64,000 nucleotides of DNA from Isoetes taiwanensis (lineage: Eukaryota; Streptophyta; Lycopodiopsida; Isoetales; Isoetaceae). Made by a program: the position numbers and the translations under genes. Shown here piece after piece: positions 55,761 through 64,000 of the stretch. Location of the stretch: NCBI GenBank assembly GCA_021234155.1, contig JAJEKV010000509.1, positions 62,001 through 126,000 on the forward strand, given 5' to 3'. The notes under the pieces were generated by a model. It saw only the letters and a list, made by a program, of their open reading frames with translations. It made no database searches and was not told the origin of the DNA. Every line of letters starts with the position of its first letter. Position 1 is the first letter of the stretch.

Positions 55761-57639
55761 TGGGAAAATTCCAAATATACCCCTCAAATTTATAAATATT
55801 CTAAAAATACCCCTAGAAATAGTGTATTTAGCTTAAATGGCAATAACTTTCTTGTGATAGTGTGTGCTAATTTCGTTTTGGGTTGGGGGAGGGTTTTCAG
55901 GCAGTGGTTTGGACTATGATTTTCGTATAGTATTGTATGAAAAACGGTATAATTTGCCATGTGAGAGGAGCTTGGATGGTTATTGCTATTTTGGGTGCTT
56001 GGCAACTGCCTTTTTTCATGGTCTTTCTTGGTTTTCCTTGGCATGGTTGGAAAAAGGGAAGAAGCGAATTTCATGGGCGTGGATAAGAAGTGACGGTGGT
56101 TTCTATTTGGAGCCCTGGTTTTTTTGGTCCTGACTGCCGGATTCGCCATGGATATGCATGCCTTCAGCCTCGCTTTCATTCGCATCCAAGAATTCCCGGC
56201 ATTCCACACACGAATTATGGCGAAGGGTTTGTAGTTGCGAAGGAGACATTGTTGCAGGTCGACAAACTCAAAGTTCTTAAAGCGGCTGTGCTTCTCTGCT
56301 TCATGGGCGGTCCCAGTTTTAGCTCTAATTCCGGCGCCGCTTTGGACGTGTGCAAGGCCGCAAATTGGCACTGCCGATTTTGCCATTTCCTATCTCTTCC
56401 TCTTACTCTTGCTCCTTCTCCGCCCTGTGTCGGATTTGAGAAATGCACTTGGGCTGTTTCTTCACAGGCTTCTTCTACCTCCTTTTTACATGCATGAGCA
56501 ATTTGGACACGCCGGATTTGCTATAGCTGCTGCATCTTCAACATGGAAACTGTAAGTAATGCGTTCCTTAATCTTCTTCCCTTCTGAAGCTAAAATGAAG
56601 AACAGAAAAGCTTATATCGCAGGAGGACAGACCGTAAATCATAGACCACTTTCTTCCTCTGCGGAAATAGATGATAAGGTCAACTGGGTAGAAAAATTTG
56701 TCGATTTTTAACAAGGAAATAGTCAGATCTTTGCTTCACATATGGGCAGCCAGGTGAGTACTATAAAGGCTGCTGCAAATAAGCTCACTACAGAGGCTAA
56801 GAAGAGGGGCAATAGATCAGAGAAGAATAGAATTGGAATTCTGGGCTGAAGCATCTTGAATGAGGCAAATTGGAAGGGTTCTGGTGAGGCCTTTGCTTTG
56901 GCCTGGAGGTTCGAATCCTCCAACCCTGCTTGTCCTAATTTTGGCAGTGGTAGAGGATTGATCTGTGGAGGGAGAGGATGCAGTGGTCCGGCAGCAGGCT
57001 GCTTGAACGGAGTCTTCATTCTGACTATTGGTTTTTTTTTTTGGTTTTGGCTTCTTTATTTTGCTTCTTTCTTGTGCTTCAACCATATGTTCGATCGACA
57101 CCATAGGAAGTGGTTTTTTATTTTTGAGTGAAAATCTTAATGGCCATTGATCTGGCACAATACCAAGGATATCCCACAGATCAATGGCTCTGAATAAAAC
57201 CTGGAGCAAAACCGATAAAGATAGCAATAAATGAATAAAATGCCATGGAGTACCAACTAAAAAAGTGCCCTTCACGAAACTTGTAGATATGAATGAAAGG
57301 TATCCAATAGCAATAGCAGTAGAATTGTCTAGAATAGAGTTGGAATCTTCAAGTTATAGTGTTTTAAGTAAGCGCTATAAAAAATGACGTAAATGAGCAT
57401 AACTTGTGAATTTCAACTCCAATTTTGATGAATTTGATGTTGTTCTTCTGAATTTCAACTCCAATTTTGATGAATTTGATGTTGTTCGAAAGATCTTATT
57501 TTAATCCATAATGTTTGTGAAAGCTTTTGAATTTGAGGAGCAATAAAAACTCTATTACTATTTTTTCAAAAATACTCTTCATTGGAAGGGTATTTTTGGA
57601 ATTTTTGCAAATTTGAGGGGTATATTTAGAATTTTCCCA
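55761..57639. mobile_element. candidate element bounded by about 55-bp inverted repeats
   Basis: TGGGAAAATTCCAAATATAC at 55761 and its neighbours are matched in reverse complement at 57585-57639 (TGGGAAAATTCTAAATATAC, CCCTCAAATTTG, then AAAAATACCC), roughly 85% alike by eye. I see no target duplication. Inside are unrecognised open stretches: 56090-56497 on plus, and MGSQVSTIKAAANKLTTEAK near 56742. A 38-bp tandem duplication (GAATTTCAACTCCAATTTTG) sits at 57409-57484. The left arm is also present in copy A (51588) because of the tandem duplication. Confidence 0.45.
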
Positions 57640-57747
57640 TATAACCTCCACGAGACAACCGGCAAATAGACCAGCCTGGCTAGAGCAATTATTGCACCAC
57701 AAAAGTACAAGGCTTCTAGGCTAAACATCAATATTAAAAATCAACGA

Positions 57748-57921
57748 GCGCCGTAAATATCGGACACTGACATGTTATACCCAGCCTTAAATGGCAAAAA
57801 ATCCTAAGTCCACAAAAACGCCGTGTATTTTTTTTGGGCGTGGCTATAACATGTCAAACACACGGATATACCACGGATATGCCCGTGGGTATAACATGTC
57901 AGTGTCCGATATTTACGGCGC
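57748..57921. mobile_element. 174-bp MITE with perfect 36-bp inverted repeats
   Basis: GCGCCGTAAATATCGGACAC plus 16 more bases (57748-57783) is perfectly inverted at 57886-57921. ACGA flanks both sides (57744-57747 and 57922-57925). Immediately after the right flank the first 17 bases of the TIR occur again in direct orientation (57926-57942). The middle contains CACGGATATACCACGGATAT. No coding capacity; superfamily unassigned. Confidence 0.8.
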
Positions 57922-58158
57922 ACGAGCGCCGTAAATATCGGAAAAATCAAAGGAATCGCTGGAAGTGCATCAGAAATAAAAGGCCACCCTGCTAAACTGT
58001 AAACATCAAAGAAACAAATCGCATCTTTGGATTTATGGAATCATGAATGGAGAATGCGGACAGACAGACTCGTTTCCTGTCCAAACTAGGATTGCGACTA
58101 TAATCTATTGGACTAATTGGCTAAGAAGAGTCCATTATTCTGAAAATTATCACAAAAC

Positions 58159-59785
58159 ATGGGCGCAGGAGCGTCCCGATCAGAGGCGCTCGACAAAGTG
58201 GTCCTCATTACAGGCTGCTCTGATGGTGGAATAGGGCATGCCCTCGCTACGGCATTTGCCAAACAGGGATGCAAAGTCATAGCATCTGCTAGATCTCTGG
58301 CCTCTCTTAAATCTTTGTTAGATTTTCCTCATATTCATTGCATTAGCTTAGATGTTACCCTGGATTCTTCTATCAAAGAGGCTGTGGAAAGTATACTCAA
58401 GAAATATGGCAGACTCGATATCCTTGTGAATAATGCTGCCATGTCTTGTTATGGGCCTATAGCCGAGCTGCCTACAGATATTCTTGAAAAGGCTTTCCAG
58501 ACAAATGTTCTTGGTAAGCTCTTTAAGAATCCAATGCAATTTCATAGATTAGAGTTTACTTCCTTCCAAAATGATTTATAGAAATTTACTTTTTTTCTCA
58601 CTTAGCTGCATTGTTGTCATTTGTTCTTCTTAACCTCAGTGTTTTGTTTTATAGGGTGACTTGCCCAGTGTGTTTTCTACTTTTATGTCACTTTATATTA
58701 CTATCGGAAGACAGATAGCAGCATCGCCATTTAGTCACTTACAAAATAATGAGGATAAATGCCTTGTAACATGAATAGCAAAAGGTCTGAAATTAGAAGG
58801 TTATAATAAAAAATCTAGCACTTGCAGCAAGTGACCAGGCATAAGGATTAAAAAGCTTATAAACCAGGTACCATGCTGTTGGCAATAATAGTTGCTCAAA
58901 AACAAAATCAATATGCAGGTGCTCTGAAATTAATTCAAGCTTCAGTCCCAGTCATGGTGGCTCAAGGCGGTGGAAAGATCGTAAATGTCGGTAGTGTTGG
59001 TGCTTATGTTTCCACTCCATGGGCAGGTGGATATGCTGCTTCGAAGTCTGCTTTACATGCTTTAACGGATTCCATGAGGTATGGTCTAGCTCGTCAGACC
59101 ATTCTAGTAAATAGGACATCTTGGGCATGCATTTTTTTTGCAACCTGAAAATGAACTTATGTCTCCACCATATAATTAGCTGGTCATCTATACTTCTTCT
59201 AACTTACATTCAACTTAAAGGAGATAAACGTCTTACTGCTGTTAGCTCAGAAACCTTGATAAGAAAAGTATAGGCACAGTTATAATTCTCTCTATGCAGC
59301 TGTAATTTCACTTTGTTATATAGGACATCTAAGAAGGGAAGTCCTCATGAACCTAGAAAGAACAACTAATTAACACTGTTTATTGCTTTAATTCTTGCTA
59401 TTTGAAGTGCTTTACTAACAGAGTTATGGTTTATTCTAGAGTGGAGTTGAGACCTTTTAACATTGGGGTAATTCTTCTTGTACCTGGAGCCATCACTTCG
59501 AACTTTGCAAGTAATGCCCTGGATCTTTTTAGCAAGATTCAAACTTGGAAACTTTACAAACCTTTTGAGCAAGCCATACGTGCTCGTATAATGCTGTCTC
59601 AAGGTCCTACATCCACACCAGCAGATGATTTTGCAAAGAGGGCTGTTGAAGCAATTTTCCAAGAAAATCCCCCTCAACATTTTGTTTATGGGTACAGGTC
59701 CTTGTATTTTTGTTTCATGTATTATTTGCCCATGTGGTTTCGGGATTTCAGCTTAGGGAGGACTGTGAAGGCTTTAGGAAGGTAA
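58159..59785 (+). CDS. short-chain dehydrogenase, AYR1-like 1-acyl-DHAP reductase
   Basis: Three exons: 58159-58513, 58919-59078 and 59440-59785, all with GT/AG ends and matching phases, giving 286 residues. It begins MGAGASRSEALDKVVLITGC; the NAD(P)-binding motif is TGCSDGGIGHALA; NNAAMSCYG is the stabilising NNAG-type motif; NVGSVGAYVSTPWAG carries the catalytic Ser; GGYAASKSALHALTDS the catalytic Tyr and Lys (YxxxK); VPGAITSNF follows. The C terminus includes FVYGYRSLYFCFMYYLPMWF, a hydrophobic stretch expected for membrane association. Best match by memory is NADPH-dependent 1-acyldihydroxyacetone-phosphate reductase of ether/glycerolipid synthesis in ER or lipid bodies; the exact substrate is not proven by sequence. 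The start ATG is the first in frame. No defect is visible: this is the one clearly intact host gene here. Confidence 0.88.
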
Positions 59786-59908
59786 CCTAGAGCAAAGATT
59801 TTTACTTGATTGATATGCACAAACAAGTAAAAGAAAAAGGGCAGATTCTATCACTGTTATCATTCAAGGTATATATGGCAATAAAAACATGTCTAGCATT
59901 GCAATTTC

Positions 59909-60135
59909 TGTTTAGAATATGTCCCTGATATGCACATGTGGCGATCTTGCTGACGTAGGCAGATCAATGACGTGGCCCAAAGGGTGTGACTATTCCAAAA
60001 GTTGTGTCTCTCTGTACAGAGTCATGTCTATTAGCTTAGGTGTCTGTGTCTCTTCGTAGCTATATAAACATGTAACTGCGGTGGGCAGAATTCCCAACCA
60101 ATTCATATCAATAGATTCGTGCATAATTTTGGACA
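59909..60135 (+). repeat. 5' LTR of the TR-GAG element
   Basis: TG...CA ends. A TATA-like CTATATAAACATG at about 60058-60070 probably marks the promoter. Confidence 0.93.
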
Positions 60136-60147
60136 TGGTATCAGAGC
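60136..60147 (+). promoter_or_regulatory. primer-binding site for initiator Met tRNA
   Basis: TGGTATCAGAGC starts immediately after the LTR, the standard plant Copia/Gypsy minus-strand priming site. Confidence 0.93.
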
Positions 60148-60277
60148 CTCTTGTGGGCTGATCTTGAAGAAGAAAATCGATCATGGGCAGATTATTCTTG
60201 TGAGGAGCTGCTGCCGTGAATCTTGAATTGGCTTAGCCGCTAATTCTAGAAGTGTTAATTTGGTGTGAATTCAAGAG

Positions 60278-61054
60278 ATGGCAGCCAGTGTGATTGTTGA
60301 GAAGAAATCGATTGAGAGATTTAATGGAGAAGGGTTTTATATCTGGAAGATAAGAATGAGATCTCTCTTTCGTCAAAGAGACCTGTGGAATATCGTGGAA
60401 GGTATTGAGAAGAAGCCTGCAACTGCAGATGATGCCGCAAAGTGGCAAATTCGTGATAATAAAGCATATGATCTGATTGTGGAAGCTTTAGGCAATCAGC
60501 AAGTACTGCATGTGAGTAGCAAGGATTCGTCTTATGATGCTTGGAAAACATTAATGGATATCTATGAATCAAAAGAGGAATCCATGAAAGTGTTCTTGCG
60601 CCAAGAATTTAGAAGCTTTCACATTGAAGAAGATGAGAAGATTGGAGAAGCAGTGTGCAGATTCAAGACTCTTGTGCAACAATTGGCTGCTGTAGGAGAT
60701 CAAGTGGATTCCAAGGATCAAGTGGCTACGCTCATAAATAGTTTACCAGATTCGTTTGGGCAGCTTGAGGTAACTCTGAGTAATCTTGATAATCTAACCC
60801 CTGACCAGGTAATAGCTTCTATTATGAAAGAAGAAATGCGTCAAAAGAAGAAGGGGAAGGTATCATTAGATCTGAAGGAAAAGGCATTTCTGGCAATGAA
60901 CAAACAAAAGAAGAAACTAAGTCCAGACGAATTGAAGAAAATGCGCCAGTGCTTTAAGTGTGGAGCCAAAGGCCATTATGTGAAGGATTGTCCAAAGAAT
61001 TCTGAGCATGAGCATGAAGAGCAAGCAAATTGTATCGGTGATAAATTCTTTTAG
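60278..61054 (+). CDS. Copia-type GAG with CCHC zinc knuckle
   Basis: An intact 258-residue ORF. The N-terminal part IERFNGEGFYIWKIRMRSLF is the DUF4219-like start of Copia capsid proteins; the middle (WKTLMDIYESKEESMKVFLR, FRSFHIEEDEKIGEAVCRFK, NSLPDSFGQLEVTLSNLD) is the UBN2/retrotran_gag region; the C-terminal CFKCGAKGHYVKDC is a perfect CX2CX4HX4C nucleic-acid-binding knuckle. GAG forms the virus-like particle that packages the RNA; pol functions would have to come from a full-length Copia relative. The first ATG at 60278 is used; upstream is the short leader after the primer-binding site. No stop or frameshift. Confidence 0.93.
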   Translation: MAASVIVEKKSIERFNGEGFYIWKIRMRSLFRQRDLWNIVEGIEKKPATADDAAKWQIRDNKAYDLIVEALGNQQVLHVSSKDSSYDAWKTLMDIYESKEESMKVFLRQEFRSFHIEEDEKIGEAVCRFKTLVQQLAAVGDQVDSKDQVATLINSLPDSFGQLEVTLSNLDNLTPDQVIASIMKEEMRQKKKGKVSLDLKEKAFLAMNKQKKKLSPDELKKMRQCFKCGAKGHYVKDCPKNSEHEHEEQANCIGDKFF

Positions 61055-61186
61055 ATCCAGTGGGAGCAATATTTCAAGTGGGAGCAGTGTTTGAAACTTC
61101 AGTGGGAGTAGTGTGCGGTTGTATCTGTGAAGAATGATGTGCATACAGTGACATGAAGAATGATGTGCATACAGTGACAGTGGGAG

Positions 61187-61397
61187 TGTTTAGAATATGT
61201 CCCTGATATGCACATGTGGCGATCTTGCTGACGTAGGCAGATCAATGACGTGGCCCAAAGGGTGTGACTATTCCAAAAGTTGTGCATGTCTATTAGCTTA
61301 GGTGTCTGTGTCTCTTCGTAGCTATATAAACATGTAACTGAGGTGGGCAGAATTCCCAACCAATTCATATCAATAGATTCGTGCATAATTTTGGACA
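61187..61397 (+). repeat. 3' LTR of the TR-GAG element
   Basis: Lacks 16 bp around 'tctctctgtacagagt' relative to the 5' LTR; otherwise almost identical. Confidence 0.93.
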
Positions 61398-61593
61398 ATT
61401 TCAGAGTGTTGAAGCATAGACGTATACTTTTAACTCGTCTCCTTATTGATATAAACAATAGTATTATGAAGATGCCTGCCATCTAAAATCTTTGCTGGTC
61501 TGAAACGTTATGCGGATCTGCGATCCTTAATTTGATCTGATTCTCGTCGGACAACTTATAGGAAGCAAAGGAATAATTAGTATGTTTAGACAG

Positions 61594-61673
61594 CATAATT
61601 GGTGGGGATTTGTGTGTTGCCAAGTGTTTACTGCATAATTGGTGGGGATTTGTGTGTTGCCAAGTGTTTACTG
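61594..61673. repeat. perfect 40-bp tandem duplication
   Basis: CATAATTGGTGGGGATTTGT plus 20 more bases, repeated head to tail without change. Confidence 0.95.
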
Positions 61674-62370
61674 CATGGTAGAAATAGGGTTAAAGACGAA
61701 CCCTTATATGCGAACCCCATTTCTGCAGGTGTGGTTCTTTTGATTCGTCGATCTATAAATTATAGCGGTGTTGTAATCTATTTTCAACAATTTGTTATTT
61801 TGCAGACCGTAAAGGCGAAACCATGGCCGGCCGGAGTAAGCATGGCCGTGGCCATGTCCCAATCATCCGCCCAAAGTATGGATCAATATAATTTTCTCTT
61901 ATGAGTACTAGTTATGGTGCCAGCAACATTATTAAGGTCTAATTAATTATCTGCTTCTATGCTTCTATTTAAATAAATTGTACTGACTACTATCTATCTA
62001 TATTCTTCCACAAACTAAAAATCTGTAATGATAAGGCAACAATATGCCTGCTTCTATGCTTCTATTTAAGCAAATTTTACAGAGTACAATATAGACTTCT
62101 ACTATCCAAGGGCAAACAGACCTAATGGGAGCCAGTAACTATTGACTATAATCATTTGGGGTGTATTTAAAGTCTTTGTGACCATTAGATGTTCGCATAT
62201 CTTGCGGCATATTCCCTCTCATGGCCTGACAGCCCTCAATGCAGGTCAAGATAGCGTCAAATCCCTGATTTTTGACTTACCCCTCACAAATAAACTATTC
62301 CATGGTTTGGGGTGCACTACAGCAGCATACCAACGCCGTATATACCGCCAGGAGGTTTCGTGCCTGCCAA
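61674..62370. other. intergenic, no gene recognised
   Basis: Contains a direct repeat 'cttctatgcttctatttaa' (about 61954 and 62049). A possible splice site and short open stretch ACNHGRSKHG-like have no support. Confidence 0.4.
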
Positions 62371-62379
62371 GGAAACAGA

Positions 62380-62460
62380 TCTTGCCATAAGATCTTGCCA
62401 TAAGATCTTGCCTACAAGAAAACAGATCTTGCCACAAGAAAACAGATCTTGCCTACAAGT
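62380..62460. repeat. AGATCTTGCC tandem repeat
   Basis: Six occurrences of AGATCTTGCC joined by ATA, TACAAGAAAAC or ACAAGAAAAC spacers, followed by a CCTAACACA(A/G)CC repeat cluster at about 62495-62550. Open frames across this region are repeat-derived. Confidence 0.85.
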
Positions 62461-62549
62461 CCAGCCTGATGGAACCGAAACCTTATGCTTGAATCCTAAC
62501 ACATAAATCCTAACACAACCTAACACAGCCGAACACAGCCTAACACAAC

Positions 62550-62936
62550 ATGCTCCATGGCTCAGCGGCAAATCTGCCAGAATTAACAAGGTCGTGCCTT
62601 AACAGAGCTTTTCTGAAAACCCCAACATGCAACTGCGGTAGGCGCCTAGCCGTCTCCACGAGACCCCTTTGCGGCCTTTGTAGACGATTTATCCCTTTGC
62701 AGACTCACACTATGCCCTTGGAGCGTGGCTCCCAGCAGAAGCCTAGCCGCCGTCACAAAAAACTCAAGAATAGGCTGAAATTGAAGCTGGAGCCATGGCT
62801 TCCGGCAGCCATCTGCTTCCAACACCTGCACATGCCGAAAATAGAACAAAACAAAATATGCTTCCGTTTCAAATCCAGCATGCCAGCGTCAGCATTATAC
62901 GTATTCGAATACGATCATGCTGAAAAACCTTCATAA
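62550..62936 (+). CDS. unrecognised 128-codon open frame
   Basis: Reads ELTRSCLNRAFLKTPTCNCG, RPLCGLCRRFIPLQTHTMPL, then a basic RRHKKLKNRLKLKLEPW. Cysteines near the N terminus could suggest a small zinc-binding region but spacing is irregular. I do not recognise it; chance is possible. Confidence 0.2.
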   Translation: MLHGSAANLPELTRSCLNRAFLKTPTCNCGRRLAVSTRPLCGLCRRFIPLQTHTMPLERGSQQKPSRRHKKLKNRLKLKLEPWLPAAICFQHLHMPKIEQNKICFRFKSSMPASALYVFEYDHAEKPS

Positions 62937-64000
62937 ATCATAGGGCATAAATATACCCTTTCTGATTTCGGGCACATTATAGACTTCCGCTGTAAAGGCA
63001 ACAACACCTTCAAAGATATGCTTGAAATGCTTCAATTCTTAAAAGCAAATGTTCAATGTTTTTACTGTTAAGATGTGTAATAGAATTACTATTGCTCTAC
63101 GATCACCGGATCTTGTTCAGTCTATCGCCTTTCTATTTTGCAACTACTATACTATGTCCATGGGCATATCCATAGTCCTACTCAATTTGTCATCTTGCTA
63201 TGCTTAGTTTGTGACCAAAAAGCCCAAGTAGCTTTGATGGTACACATCTTAAGTATGGTCTTCCAATGGCATCAAAGAATTCCTACCGCGAATAGGAACA
63301 ACCACAATGGATACAACTATCTTGTACTTCATTATAAGTACACATATATTTGCAAACCGCTTTTGCATACAATTCTTGTCTGATTCACTCCCTATCTTTT
63401 TAGACAGAATTATTATCATGGCCCATACTTTGGGTTAGGATCGTCCCCATAGTAATTGATTTGACTGGATAAATATACCTAAACCACCTAAATACAAAAA
63501 GTTCTTGATGGTGCAAGTGCAAGTTCACCTTGAAAAATGTTGTTCTCAAGATGACATAAGAGCAAAGATGTTGGCTATATACAGATAAATTGTAAATGCA
63601 GAACTATAGAAAGTCTTGCCAGGTTACACAATGCAGCCAACAAAAAACTAATGAGACAGACCTAGAGCTTCAAACGCATGATATTTATTAGGACCCTGAA
63701 GAGAGCCATGGAGCCAGTTATAGTTTCAGTAGTAAGGAACGGTGTGCATCCACCGCCCTTAAATACAAACCCAAGTCGAAAAATGACAATGAAAATAAGG
63801 ATCTGAAATCCTGTACTTGAATTCTGAACTTCTCTCTGATTTCTGAATATGCCGGGTAGCTGGGAAATACATGGTCTTCACTTTCTATGCAGTTCATATT
63901 ACAACCCTTGGCTGCCATGCATTCGGCTATCAGGAGAGGACCACATGCCTGTGTTGGCCAGCTGGACCAACGCTTCTGATTTGTTCTCTGGCCAATTAGC
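62937..64000. other. intergenic, no gene recognised
   Basis: AT-rich. A minus-strand open stretch (63718-63918, beginning MAAKGCNMNCIESEDHVFPS) has a normal ATG and protein-like composition but no domain I know. Confidence 0.4.

Larger units (their letters stand above)
47980..56318. repeat. tandem duplication of about 4.17 kb (two copies)
   Basis: Copy A (47980 to about 52144) and copy B (52145 to about 56318) are head to tail. Each holds the Myb/SANT exon 2 (lacking its last few codons in B), the intron with SPL fragment, Myb/SANT exon 1, the right TIR and about 1 kb of 3' flank. The junction reads GCGGTCCCAGTTTTATCTGC. The source sequence at copy A's start is TGTTATTATCTGC and at copy B's end CCAGTTTTAGCTC, sharing only TTA, so the joint has 3-bp microhomology. 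Copies are colinear throughout. Confidence 0.92.
59909..61397 (+). mobile_element. gag-only LTR retroelement (TR-GAG, Copia-related)
   Basis: Two LTRs (59909-60135, 227 bp; 61187-61397, 211 bp) begin TGTTTAGAATATG and end TTGGACA, and are identical by eye except for a 16-bp deletion in the 3' LTR and one substitution. ATTTC flanks both ends (59904-59908, 61398-61402), a 5-bp target duplication. The primer-binding site TGGTATCAGAGC (initiator Met tRNA) directly follows the 5' LTR, and a purine tract (AGTGGGAG) directly precedes the 3' LTR. Between them is one ORF, gag; there is no protease, integrase or RT. The total of 1,489 bp makes it a nonautonomous TR-GAG element. It is young and inserted 123 bp past the dehydrogenase stop codon. 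Confidence 0.95.

Noticed and set aside
62246-62589. 90-codon minus-strand frame with repeated CRQDLFSCGK words
   Set aside because: It is a translation of the AGATCTTGCC repeat.

Overview
The window is nuclear DNA from a land plant with a large, transposon-rich genome. Plant-specific evidence includes pentatricopeptide-repeat (PPR) relics, a BAT1-type amino-acid permease relic, an SPL (SQUAMOSA-promoter-binding-like) fragment, a Copia gag, CACTA and PIF/Harbinger elements, and a decayed nuclear 25S rDNA piece. The style of the PPR relics resembles seed-free vascular plants such as ferns, but that is only an impression. Only two coding units look intact: a three-exon short-chain dehydrogenase gene (58159-59785, + strand) and the gag ORF of a young retroelement just downstream (60278-61054, + strand).

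Left part (1-25000): a CACTA/TNP2 transposase relic (351-2070, - strand); PPR debris (3289-3600 and 21330-21860); a long decayed DUF7869-type transposon gene (6055-9251) flanked by palindromic GGCGCC repeats and followed by GAATCT-rich degenerate repeats; a 25S rRNA pseudogene (about 13100-16932, - strand) split by a 2.3-kb insertion and a 278-bp MITE-like insertion with an 8-bp target duplication; palindrome arrays (17765-18295, 19185-19545); an amino-acid permease relic (22822-23611); and one end of a CACTA element (to 24516).

Middle (25007-42672): a complete but decayed 7,687-bp DNA transposon with perfect 29-bp terminal inverted repeats and a TTCC target duplication, carrying two convergent genes; an apparent internally deleted relative of the 6-12 kb element (34836-37510), including a striking perfect heat-shock-element-like GAA/TTC array; a possible tRNA-derived SINE; and a 5'- and 3'-truncated LINE reverse transcriptase (39288-40990, - strand).

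Right part (42673-64000): the centrepiece is an 8,470-bp PIF/Harbinger element (42673-51142, TAA target duplication) with a DDE transposase, a Myb/SANT accessory gene, and two captured host-gene fragments: the last exon of an RMT2-like arginine methyltransferase, and a multi-exon C-terminal fragment of an SPL transcription-factor gene lying antisense inside the intron of the Myb/SANT gene. About half of the element plus 1 kb of flank is tandemly duplicated (47980-52144 and 52145-56318). The two copies differ almost only at CAG/CTG trinucleotides, a pattern best explained by base-calling errors at CHG-methylated cytosines. Beyond lie a 174-bp MITE with perfect 36-bp inverted repeats, the dehydrogenase gene and a 1.49-kb gag-only LTR element (TR-GAG type) with a 5-bp target duplication.

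All calls rest on reading the sequence and remembered family features; no database search was run. Boundaries of decayed features are approximate.
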